Made by a program: the position numbers and the translations under genes. A stretch of DNA of 10,941 bases, taken from JBIOHJ01 sp044448905. Lineage in GTDB: Bacteria; Bacteroidota; Bacteroidia; AKYH767-A; OLB10. The notes below the pieces were generated by a model. The model was not told the origin of the DNA and ran no database searches. It saw only the letters and a program-made list of their open reading frames with translations. The stretch is taken from assembly GCA_044448905.1 (NCBI GenBank), contig JBIOHJ010000112.1, positions 1-10,941 on the forward strand, read 5' to 3'. Numbering within the stretch: position 1 is the first letter of the stretch; each line of letters begins with the position of its first letter. This document shows, one piece after another, positions 1 through 5,855 of the stretch.

Positions 1-1583
1 GTAATAACACACCCCTTGCCCCTCTCGAGAGGGGAAATCTCGCACATGCGCCCGGTAATATCATAAAGTGTAAAAATAAATTTTTCGTTGCGCGGGTTGC
101 TGAACGTTAGTGTGGATTGGGTGGTGAGGGGATTGGGAAAAAATTGAAGATTAAATGTTGAATGTTGAAAATTAGGAATGCCTGTAATGGTATCGGGAAA
201 GAGTTTGATGATCCAGTAATCAGGAGTACAAAATGGATTACAAATTGTATCCCAATTGTTTTCTGTTTTATCGCCAGAAATATTTGAACGGGAATATCCG
301 CCCAGGATATATCCTCCATCACTGGTTTGCTGAATAGAAAAAAGACGATCATCGTCAATTCCACCAATGGTGTTGTCCCACTGGATATTTCCTGATACAT
401 CTGTTTTCACAATCCAGTAATCAGCGGTTTGAGAAGTTGAATCTAAATTGTTTTCTGTTTTATCTCCTGAAATATTCGAATAAGAAAATCCGCCAAGAAT
501 ATAACCACCATCTGAGGTTTGCTGTAAGGAATAAAGTAGATTAGCATAACTTCCCCCTATAGTATTTTGCCATTGGATGTTTCCGGATGCATCCGTCTTA
601 ACTATCCAGTAATCCCTATTTCCATTACAGTTTTCCGTTTTATCACCCGAAATATTAGACCAGGAAAATCCTGCTATCATGTAACCACCATCTAAAGTTT
701 GAAAAACAGAACTAAGCTCTTCATTATCATTTCCTCCTATAGTATTTTGCCATTGAATAAAACCGAATGCATCTGTTTTGATTATCCAGTAATCCCCATA
801 GGGGCCTCCTCCAATACAATTTTCTGTTTTATCTCCGGAAATATTTGATTTGGAATTCCCCCCAAGTATATAACCTCCATCGGAAGTTTGTTTGATTGAA
901 TAAAACCAATCAAAATCATTTCCTCCAATTGTGTTTTGCCATTGAATATTGCCTAATGAATCGGTTTTTACTATCCAGTAATCAGAACCTCCGATTAAAT
1001 CTTCAGTTTTATCTCCCGAAATATGCGATTGAGACCACCCGCCAAGAATATATCCTCCATCGCTGGTTTGCTGAACGGAATAAAGTTCATCTTCCGAATT
1101 TCCTCCTACGGTATTTTGCCATTGAATATTTCCAGAAGGGTCTGTTTTTACAATCCAATAATCTCCATCGCCAATATTGCCTTCAGTTTTATCTCCCGAA
1201 ATACCTGAAAATGAATAACCGCCCAAAATATATCCGCCATCTGAAGTTTGTTCGATAGTATAGAGGTAATCATTGCCATTTCCGCCAATAGTATTTTGCC
1301 ATTGAATAAAACCGAATGCATCTGTTTTGATTATCCAGTAATCCCCATAGGGGCCTCCTCCAATACAGTTCTCTGTTTTATCACCTGAAATGTTTGAATT
1401 AGACCACCCACCAAGGATGTATCCACCATCAGCGGTTTGCCGGATAGAATTAAACTGCTCAGAGCCACTCCCCCCAATCGTATTCTGCCACTCAATTGCC
1501 GGGGCGGTTTGGGAAAAGGAAGTCAAAAGGCAAAAGTTAAAAGTCAAAAGGAGAAAAAAAGTTTTATAAATGTTTCTCATCAT
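1..1583 (-). CDS. T9SS cargo protein with seven ~61-aa repeats (3' partial)
   Basis: The minus frame is open from ATG at 1583 to the window edge (527 codons, no stop seen), so the C-terminus is missing. Residues 1-22 form a signal peptide (MMRN start, then a Phe/Leu-rich core). From about residue 27 to 465 there are seven repeats of about 61 residues with the pattern IQWQNTIGG, QTSDGGYILGG, NISGDKTE and DYWIVKTD; the number suggests a seven-bladed propeller-like fold, which is inference. FFPNP near residue 481 followed by YDITGR is the start of a type A sorting domain. Expected fate is Sec export, then T9SS secretion or surface anchoring; the ligand is unknown. In-frame starts also exist at 1592 and 1580; 1583 gives a compact signal peptide. 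Frame was checked at several DYW codons (1343, 983, 221). Heptamer arrays lie in the signal peptide and linker, and a palindrome interrupts the CTD. Confidence 0.9.
   Translation of the reverse strand, partial: MMRNIYKTFFLLLTFNFCLLTSFSQTAPAIEWQNTIGGSGSEQFNSIRQTADGGYILGGWSNSNISGDKTENCIGGGPYGDYWIIKTDAFGFIQWQNTIGGNGNDYLYTIEQTSDGGYILGGYSFSGISGDKTEGNIGDGDYWIVKTDPSGNIQWQNTVGGNSEDELYSVQQTSDGGYILGGWSQSHISGDKTEDLIGGSDYWIVKTDSLGNIQWQNTIGGNDFDWFYSIKQTSDGGYILGGNSKSNISGDKTENCIGGGPYGDYWIIKTDAFGFIQWQNTIGGNDNEELSSVFQTLDGGYMIAGFSWSNISGDKTENCNGNRDYWIVKTDASGNIQWQNTIGGSYANLLYSLQQTSDGGYILGGFSYSNISGDKTENNLDSTSQTADYWIVKTDVSGNIQWDNTIGGIDDDRLFSIQQTSDGGYILGGYSRSNISGDKTENNWDTICNPFCTPDYWIIKLFPDTITGIPNFQHSTFNLQFFPNPLTTQSTLTFSNPRNEKFIFTLYDITGRMCEISPLERGKGCVI
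19..34. repeat. Perfect 16-bp palindrome in the sorting-domain coding region
   Basis: CCCCTCTCGAGAGGGG is a perfect palindrome. It is read in frame by the minus-strand cargo gene as Pro-Leu-Glu-Arg-Gly just after the YDITGR motif, where a sorting domain normally has a variable loop. It is flanked by a CCCCTTG-type tract resembling palindromic elements that I recall as dispersed in Bacteroidota genomes; that resemblance is from memory. Confidence 0.7.
143..177. repeat. 7-bp-period tandem array in the linker before the CTD
   Basis: Five consecutive 7-bp units on the plus strand, including ATTGAAG, GTTGAAT and GTTGAAA, each opening with RTT. Read on the minus strand they encode the low-complexity Phe/Gln/Asn linker directly before FFPNP of the sorting domain. 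Confidence 0.75.
739..818. repeat. 80-bp exact direct repeat, copy 1
   Basis: This stretch is identical base for base with 1288-1367, at a distance of 549 bp (183 codons, three protein repeats). It covers the boundary between protein repeats 4 and 5, encoding the GGGPYG-DYWIIKTDAFGF segment and the next WQNT motif. The other repeats of the gene differ from it at many positions, so the identity is local. Confidence 0.9.
1288..1367. repeat. 80-bp exact direct repeat, copy 2
   Basis: Second copy of the 739-818 sequence, at the boundary between protein repeats 1 and 2. An in-frame exact copy three repeats away points to recent unequal exchange or gene conversion inside the gene. Confidence 0.9.
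1521..1555. repeat. 7-bp-period tandem array in the signal peptide coding region
   Basis: Five 7-bp units in phase, such as AGTCAAA, AGGCAAA and AGTTAAA. On the coding (minus) strand they read CTTTTGA-like units and encode the hydrophobic core of the signal peptide (Phe, Leu, Thr, Cys). The period is not a multiple of three, so successive units are read in different frames. Confidence 0.8.
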
Positions 1584-1594
1584 AAAATGCATTT

Positions 1595-1613
1595 CAAATC
1601 TAACACAAGTATA
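1595..1613 (-). promoter_or_regulatory. Candidate -7 boxes for the repeat cargo gene
   Basis: On the minus strand, TAGATTTG (1602-1595) matches the Bacteroidota TAnnTTTG box exactly, and TATACTTG (1613-1606) matches with one mismatch. The first would leave a leader of only a few bases before ATG 1583; the second gives a more normal leader of about 16 bases. Neither has a TTG at the preferred 19-21 bp upstream, so the assignment is tentative. Confidence 0.3.
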
Positions 1614-1656
1614 AACAATTATTCTGACTCATGAATCAAGTATTCAACAAATATAA

Positions 1657-1690
1657 AACCCCCGCTGCGTACAACTGCGTGGCGGGGGTT
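1657..1690 (-). terminator. Rho-independent terminator after the 221-aa gene
   Basis: A 9-bp perfect stem, AACCCCCGC (1657-1665) paired with GCGGGGGTT (1682-1690), encloses a 16-nt loop. Read on the minus strand it lies 22 bp after the stop codon of the 221-residue gene and is followed by TTATATTTG. It insulates that gene from the downstream cargo gene. The plus strand has no comparable T-tract. Confidence 0.8.
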
Positions 1691-1712
1691 GGTAGATGGA
1701 GGTGATTGTTAG

Positions 1713-2378
1713 TTAATCGTTAACCATAGCGCTTATGGAAGTCCACGGTCCGCTTTTAGCCGGGTCGGAATTATTTTTCCAGCGCATAAAGCCGTTCAGC
1801 TTTTTGCCGGCTTCGGCAATATCAATGCTGATGCTGAATTTTGCTTTGGTGCTGAAAAAATTTTTCGTGCATTCCGAAGGGCTAACGGGCGAGGTTCCTC
1901 CCACATTGTACACCATTTCAACACCATCGGCTTCGCTGAGCACACTGGCACGGCTGCTGTCGCTATCCGTACGGCAAATGAACTCAATTAAACCGCCTTC
2001 GAGGCTGCTTGCTTTTGCAAACGGGGCTATCCTGATAGCCGGCCGGGGTGTTGTAATAGTATCGCGTTTAGGCAGGTTAAGCGTATTCCGGTCGGCATCG
2101 TTAAGAAGCGAATCGGGAATATCGTTGTAAATAACCCGCAACTGGTTTTCGATATCAACAATCAAATCATCTTTCTGGTCGCGGAGCGTTTTGGTGCTTA
2201 CAGCCGGGTTTTTTGCATCGGGGTAAACCGTGTTCCAGGCAGCAAGTGATGCTACAACAGCGGCAGCCCGTGCAGGGTCAACTGTAAGGCGCACCTTTTC
2301 GGCATCCACGTACGGGATTGTACGATTGTAATAATCGTTGCGCTCGTTATCCCGTGTAGGGAAAGGTCCATTTGACAT
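1713..2378 (-). CDS. Uncharacterised 221-aa protein, helical N-terminus and beta-rich C-terminus
   Basis: No signal peptide or membrane segment is visible, so a cytoplasmic protein is likely. Residues about 33-100 are Ala-rich and look helical (AAAVVASLAAWNTVYPDAKN), ending in NDADRNTLNLP and a Thr/Pro hinge. Residues about 115-221 look like a beta sandwich, ending FMRWKNNSDPAKSGPWTSIS, which recalls the last strands of a fibronectin-III-like domain. From memory this architecture (helical domain, ADRxxLxLP, TP hinge, RW...GPW end) recurs in hypothetical proteins of Bacteroidota, but I know no function for it. The ATG at 2378 is preceded by an AAAACAATATCAAA leader without Shine-Dalgarno, usual for the phylum. 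It is monocistronic: own candidate promoter upstream and a strong terminator downstream. Codon use is GC-richer than the flanking repeats. Function unknown. Confidence 0.8.
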   Translation of the reverse strand: MSNGPFPTRDNERNDYYNRTIPYVDAEKVRLTVDPARAAAVVASLAAWNTVYPDAKNPAVSTKTLRDQKDDLIVDIENQLRVIYNDIPDSLLNDADRNTLNLPKRDTITTPRPAIRIAPFAKASSLEGGLIEFICRTDSDSSRASVLSEADGVEMVYNVGGTSPVSPSECTKNFFSTKAKFSISIDIAEAGKKLNGFMRWKNNSDPAKSGPWTSISAMVND

Positions 2379-2406
2379 TTTGATATTGTTTTTAAATTAC
2401 TTTAAC

Positions 2407-2438
2407 CAATTATAGATAACTCAATGAGTATTAGCAAA
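2407..2438 (-). promoter_or_regulatory. Candidate promoter for the 221-aa gene
   Basis: On the minus strand TTTG (2438-2435) is followed after 20 bp by TATAATTG (2414-2407), one mismatch from TAnnTTTG. This is the spacing expected of a Bacteroidota housekeeping promoter and would give a leader of about 20-25 bases before ATG 2378. Confidence 0.5.
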
Positions 2439-2459
2439 TATTGCATCAATTCTATTGAT

Positions 2460-2648
2460 TGTACTGTCCAGCTTACTGGTTATTTGGTTCGCCTTATAAA
2501 CTATTTGGTAAACCGAATAACTTATTTGGTGTATCTTATAGCTTATTTGATTTACCGAACTGGCTATTTGGTGCGCCTTATAATTTATCCGGTGCACCAT
2601 ATAGTCTATTTGGTTTACCTTACTGTTTATTTGGTTTACCTTAAAACC
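2460..2648. repeat. 21-bp tandem repeat array (eight clear units plus one degenerate)
   Basis: Units begin at 2481, 2502, 2523, 2544, 2565, 2586, 2607 and 2628, with a degenerate unit at 2460. The common pattern is TATTTGGT, three variable bases, CC, two bases, AT, four bases. The period of 21 is a multiple of three, so with no stop inside a unit several frames stay open: one plus frame reads Leu-Phe-Gly-x-Pro-Tyr-x, another Tyr-Leu-Val-x-x-Ile-x, and the minus strand reads a Val-x-Gln-Ile heptad. None has an ATG start together with other gene signals, so I annotate it as a minisatellite-like array rather than a gene. Confidence 0.85.
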
Positions 2649-2674
2649 TGTACGGTGAACCAAATCGCCAGTAA
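2473..2674. repeat. Imperfect 21-bp inverted repeat bracketing the array
   Basis: The sequence at 2473-2493 (begins TTACTGG, contains ATTTGGTTC) matches the reverse complement of 2654-2674 at 18 of 21 positions. The terminal unit on the right is therefore inverted relative to the left edge. Part of the match arises because the 21-bp unit is itself quasi-palindromic around GGTnnACC. Confidence 0.6.
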
Positions 2675-2681
2675 TCAGCAA

Positions 2682-3005
2682 ATACTAACCGATAACGTGC
2701 TATTTACAACCTGTGCAAACAAACTTCAAAGAACTGGTGCAAATAAAGTAATCAGCGGTTTAAATAAAACAGGCTGCAGTGCATGTTACACCTGTTGTAA
2801 GGAACCGAACCGCTGGCATGATGCACGCGGTTCAGCGCTTGTCTCCGATGTCGGGAAGCGAAAAGGTAATATAAGATGCGGATGGGTTTACAGGGCGGAA
2901 AATTGCGAAAAGAAATATTTTACTGTGGCAAATCATTTGGTGTGTTTGATTTGGGAGAACGAAGATGGAAAAAATATTAATACGCTGAGCGGTTGTTGAA
3001 AACTT
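2682..3005. other. Gene-free stretch with one hairpin
   Basis: I recognise no gene, RNA or mobile element here. The only clear structure is a hairpin with the 7-bp stem GAACCGC (2807-2813) and GCGGTTC (2827-2833) around a 13-nt loop; no T-tract follows on either side. A plus-strand frame stays open from 2424 to 2999 through this stretch, but the peptide (Cys-rich middle, no repeats, no signal peptide) looks unlike any family I know. Confidence 0.5.
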
Positions 3006-3010
3006 TTGTT

Positions 3011-3018
3011 TAGGTTTG
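3011..3018 (+). promoter_or_regulatory. Candidate -7 box for the three-gene cargo cluster
   Basis: TAGGTTTG is an exact TAnnTTTG match 17 bp before ATG 3036. TTG occurs 15 bp further upstream, closer than the usual 19-21 bp, so the -33 element is weak or absent. The leader would be about 10 bases. Confidence 0.4.
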
Positions 3019-3035
3019 ATGTGAATTTAATGAGG

Positions 3036-4256
3036 ATGAAAAAAATCTACTCTATTATTCTAATTTTCTTTTCGCTTTCCGCGAGAGGAGATTATTGGAC
3101 GCAGAAGGCGGATTTTGGAGGGGTGGAGAGATTTCATGCTGTTGGTTTTTCAATAGGAAATAAAGGTTATATCGGAACAGGCTCTAACGGCCAGATTATG
3201 AGTTATAATGATTTTTGGGAATATGATCCGTCAAACAATTCATGGATACAAAAAGCAAATTTTGGTGGTTCCTCAAGATATGGGGCCGCAGGTTTTGCAA
3301 TTGGAAGCAAGGGATATATTTGTACGGGTTATAGTGATGTCGCTGGATTTTCGCCCGACTTTTGGGAATATGATCCGCTGGCTAATGCGTGGGCACAAAA
3401 AGCAAATTTTGGTGGTGTCGTTAGAGAATATGGGGTTGGTTTTTCAATTGGTAGTAAGGGATATATTGGAATCGGAAGTGTTGGTGCATGTTTCCAAGAT
3501 TTTTGGGAATATGATCCGATTTTGAACGCATGGTCGCAAAAAATGAATTTTGGAGGTTCACCAAGACATCTAGCCGCAGGATTTTCTGATGGAATAAAAG
3601 GATATTTGGGAACAGGACAGGTAGCCTATCCGTATGGAACGGTGGACTTATGGGAATGGAATCCTCTTACAAATACCTGGACTCAAAAAGCTGATTTCGT
3701 TGGTGCAGCCCGACAGGAAGCTTGTGCTTTTTGGATTTCTCCGTTTGGATATATTGGTCTTGGAACTACACAAATTGGCAGTGGAACTGTTTCTGATTTT
3801 TGGAAATATGATATTGTAAATAATTCATGGTCACAGGTAGCCAGTTTTGGTGGTGGCCCAAGAGAATGTGCGGTTGCATTTTCAATTGGGAATAAAGGTT
3901 ATGTTGGAACCGGTTGGATTAATGACACTGTATCTACCCGTAAAAAAGATTTCTGGGAATATACGCCCGACAGTACCACTGCAATTGAAGAAATTACAAA
4001 CAACAATTTTCAATTTACAATTTCTCCTAACCCGGCAAAAGAGTTTACAGTGTGCAGTTTACAGTTTGCGGTTAGTAAAAAAATTAATCTGTCTGTTACT
4101 GATATAACCGGCAGAAAATATATTTCCAAACAACTGGAAACAGTAAACAGTAAACTGCAAACTAAAATTGACATACGTAATTTCCCAAACGGAATTTATT
4201 TTGTTACTGTTGATGATGAAAAACTAAAAACTATAAAGAAGTTTATTAAAAACTAA
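3036..4256 (+). CDS. Six-repeat kelch beta-propeller protein with T9SS sorting domain
   Basis: The signal peptide is MKKIYSIILIFFSLSARG, followed by six kelch-type repeats (residues about 20-315) of the form W-x-QKANFGG-xxR-GFxIGxKGYIGTG-DFWEYDP. The first strand (DYWTQKADF) and the last blade would close the propeller. A linker STTAIEEI leads to the type A sorting domain (about 326-406) with SPNPAKEF, VTDITGRK and NFPNGIYFV. Expected location is the cell surface or medium after Sec and T9SS export; kelch propellers usually bind proteins or glycans, and no catalytic residues are evident. ATG 3036 gives the best signal peptide; ATG 3030 is also possible, and the frame is open further up to a TTG at 3006. 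It is first of three genes with 6-bp gaps. It is clearly AT-richer than its paralogue at 5856-7121. Heptamer arrays lie in its linker and CTD. Confidence 0.88.
   Translation: MKKIYSIILIFFSLSARGDYWTQKADFGGVERFHAVGFSIGNKGYIGTGSNGQIMSYNDFWEYDPSNNSWIQKANFGGSSRYGAAGFAIGSKGYICTGYSDVAGFSPDFWEYDPLANAWAQKANFGGVVREYGVGFSIGSKGYIGIGSVGACFQDFWEYDPILNAWSQKMNFGGSPRHLAAGFSDGIKGYLGTGQVAYPYGTVDLWEWNPLTNTWTQKADFVGAARQEACAFWISPFGYIGLGTTQIGSGTVSDFWKYDIVNNSWSQVASFGGGPRECAVAFSIGNKGYVGTGWINDTVSTRKKDFWEYTPDSTTAIEEITNNNFQFTISPNPAKEFTVCSLQFAVSKKINLSVTDITGRKYISKQLETVNSKLQTKIDIRNFPNGIYFVTVDDEKLKTIKKFIKN
4004..4024. repeat. 7-bp-period array in the CTD linker of the first kelch gene
   Basis: Three units in tandem: CAATTTT, CAATTTA and CAATTTC, running directly into the TCCTAACCC that encodes SPNP. 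The second kelch gene has GAATTTC/AAATTTC units at the same place and in the same phase. Confidence 0.8.
4042..4076. repeat. 7-bp-period array inside the CTD, left arm
   Basis: Five 7-bp units, including AGTTTAC twice, AGTGTGC and AGTTTGC. It encodes the first strand of the sorting domain after PAKE. Units resemble the reverse complement of the array at 4134-4168. Confidence 0.8.
4134..4168. repeat. 7-bp-period array inside the CTD, right arm
   Basis: Units include CTGGAAA, CAGTAAA twice and CTGCAAA, ending at CTAAAAT. A 20-base piece of its reverse complement matches the left arm (4050-4069) at 17 positions, so the two arms could pair across the YDITGR-coding segment. Confidence 0.75.
4160..4206. 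repeat. 47-bp exact repeat of the CTD 3' segment, copy 1
   Basis: Identical with 5753-5799. It encodes TKIDIRNFPNGIYFV, the conserved last strands of the sorting domain. After one mismatch nine more bases match, and the following gene end and 6-bp spacer are also similar. Confidence 0.9.
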
Positions 4257-4262
4257 ACCTGC

Positions 4263-5849
4263 ATGAGAAAAACCTTTACTCTTATTTTAATTTGTGTTTC
4301 TGTTTTAGCAACAGCCACTGTCAGAAATGTGCCTGCCTCCTACCCTACTGTACAGGGCGCGTTAAATAGTTGCCTGCCTGGCGATACCGTGCTTGTACAA
4401 CCCGGCACCTACTTTGAAAATATTACCTGGCCTGCCATAAACCCTATAAAACTTTTAAGCGCTGGCGATTCGAGCAATACCATTATTGATGGCAATAACC
4501 TCGGTTCGGTCATTACTTTTTCATCAGCTGCTATTGATACCAATACCGTAATTCGCGGATTTACCATTACCCACGGCTACAAAACAGGCTCAGCGGCTAA
4601 CGGTGGCGGTATGTTAATCAGCAATGCCAGCCCCAAGTTTGAAGATGTGGCTGTTAAAGACAATGGGTTGAATGCCGGAAACTGGGCTTATGGTGCCGGG
4701 GTGCATTGCAGCAACTCAAGTGTAGTTTTTGAAAACTCAACCATTCGTAATAATCATACCGATTCAGCAAGTTGGGGATATGGCGGTGGCGCTTACCTGA
4801 GCGGCAGCGGCAGCCCGCAATTCCGCAATGTGAAGATTGAAAATAATTCGGTTCGCAGCGATTCGTGGAATCACGGCACAGGTATTTACTGCGCAGATGT
4901 GTACCCGGTTTTTGAAAATACTATTGTTCGCAACAATATTGCAGGTGATAGTGCCATTTGGTGTTATGGCACCGGAATGTATTTCGATGGCGGCTTACCT
5001 ACTCTTACTAATGTAATGATAACAGGTAATATATCCGGCAAAGGATGCACCTATTACTATGGCACAGGTATTTACCTTCAGGATTGCCATGCAAACCTTA
5101 CCAACGTTCTTATTGCCGGCAATATACTTTCCGATGGTGGTAATTTTTATTATGGAGGGGGTATATATCAAAAATCTATGACTATAATTGGCAGTCTAGT
5201 TTTGATGAATGTTACAGTCACGGACAATAAGCGCAGTAATGGTGGAAGTATAAATGGCTCTGGTTTATATATAGATGCTCTTCCTTCCATTGGTATTACC
5301 AATTCAATTTTCTGGAATGTAAACCCCGGTGCCGAAATCAGTGCTAACGGTGCAACTGTTGTTGCTACTTACAGCGATATACGCGGGGGTTTAGTTGGTA
5401 TCGGAAATATAAACAGCACACCCGGCTTTATTTCACCAACCGATTTTCATCTCTCAGCAGCTTCTCCCTGTGTAAATACCGGAACATTAACAGGCGCTCC
5501 GTCTTTTGATTTAGATAACATGCCCCGCCCTGCTCCTGTTGGTACAAATCCAGATATGGGTTGTTATGAAACCAGCCAGCCGGTATCAGTTATCGAATTG
5601 CAACACTCCAATCTTTTGTTTGACATATTTCCTAACCCGGCAAAGGAGTATATTGTTGTTAGTTCGGAGTTCGGAGTAAACGTAAAAACAGAAATTACTA
5701 TTACCGATGCAATCGGCAAACTTTGTCTCCGAACTCCGAACTCAATACTCCCAACTAAAATTGACATACGTAATTTCCCAAACGGAATTTATTTTGTTAG
5801 TGTTGATGACGGCAATCAAAAAGCTGTAAAGAAATTTATTAAAACCTAA
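4263..5849 (+). CDS. Right-handed beta-helix protein, choice-of-anchor Q type, with T9SS sorting domain
   Basis: A signal peptide (MRKTFTLILICVSVLATA) is followed by the typical entry to a pectate-lyase-like helix: YPTVQGALN, GDTVLVQPGTYFENI and TIIDG (residues about 26-80). Repeated coils to about residue 340 read as variants of F-ENS-IRNN...GYGGG-YLSG, rich in Gly, Asn and Thr. NSIFWN...TYSDIRGG...GNI...DFHLSAASPCVNTG...DMGCYE (about 345-440) matches what I know as the choice-of-anchor Q region. FPNPAKEY, ITDAIGK and NFPNGIYFV form the type A sorting domain (about 453-528). No lyase catalytic residues can be assigned, so an enzymatic role is unproven; binding of polysaccharide or surface attachment is equally possible. 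ATG 4263 lies 6 bp after the first kelch gene, arguing for co-transcription and translational coupling. Confidence 0.9.
   Translation: MRKTFTLILICVSVLATATVRNVPASYPTVQGALNSCLPGDTVLVQPGTYFENITWPAINPIKLLSAGDSSNTIIDGNNLGSVITFSSAAIDTNTVIRGFTITHGYKTGSAANGGGMLISNASPKFEDVAVKDNGLNAGNWAYGAGVHCSNSSVVFENSTIRNNHTDSASWGYGGGAYLSGSGSPQFRNVKIENNSVRSDSWNHGTGIYCADVYPVFENTIVRNNIAGDSAIWCYGTGMYFDGGLPTLTNVMITGNISGKGCTYYYGTGIYLQDCHANLTNVLIAGNILSDGGNFYYGGGIYQKSMTIIGSLVLMNVTVTDNKRSNGGSINGSGLYIDALPSIGITNSIFWNVNPGAEISANGATVVATYSDIRGGLVGIGNINSTPGFISPTDFHLSAASPCVNTGTLTGAPSFDLDNMPRPAPVGTNPDMGCYETSQPVSVIELQHSNLLFDIFPNPAKEYIVVSSEFGVNVKTEITITDAIGKLCLRTPNSILPTKIDIRNFPNGIYFVSVDDGNQKAVKKFIKT
5647..5681. repeat. 7-bp-period array inside the CTD of the beta-helix gene, left arm
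   Basis: Five 7-bp steps starting at AGTATAT, with two exact AGTTCGG units and a final AGTAAAC. It occupies the position of the 4042-4076 array of the first gene and keeps the AGT-first phase although the unit sequence differs. The 16 bases at 5661-5676 are the left arm of a perfect inverted repeat. Confidence 0.8.
5727..5761. repeat. 7-bp-period array inside the CTD of the beta-helix gene, right arm
   Basis: Units CTCCGAA (twice), CTCAATA and CTCCCAA precede the shared CTAAAAT. The first 16 bases (5727-5742) are the exact reverse complement of 5661-5676, with 50 bp between the arms. The encoded peptide is LRTPNSILPTK, in the variable loop after ITDAIGK. Confidence 0.85.
5753..5799. repeat. 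47-bp exact repeat of the CTD 3' segment, copy 2
   Basis: Second copy of 4160-4206. Identity at the DNA level between two genes whose mature domains are unrelated points to exchange or conversion of the sorting-domain cassette. Confidence 0.9.
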
Positions 5850-5855
5850 ACCACT

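Noticed and set aside
107..400. 97-residue minus-strand frame near the left edge
   Set aside because: It is in a different frame from the well-supported cargo gene that covers 1-1583 and shows none of the repeat motifs; an out-of-frame shadow.
896..1258. 120-residue plus-strand frame with an apparent internal repeat
   Set aside because: It is antisense to the cargo gene and its repeats are simply the complement of the WQNTIGG/GGYILGG repeats.
2421..2681. 86-residue minus-strand frame with a Val-x-Gln-Ile heptad, upstream of the 221-residue gene
   Set aside because: It has no ATG near its beginning (only TTG at 2681 right after a stop), and the heptad pattern follows from the 21-bp period. 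Unit differences fit a plus frame better. Kept as an observation on the array, not as a gene.
2424..2999. 191-residue plus-strand open frame with ATG start across the 21-bp array and the gene-free stretch
   Set aside because: The first half is open only because the 21-bp units contain no stop in this frame. The second half has no signal peptide, motif or family resemblance. Possible but unsupported as a gene.
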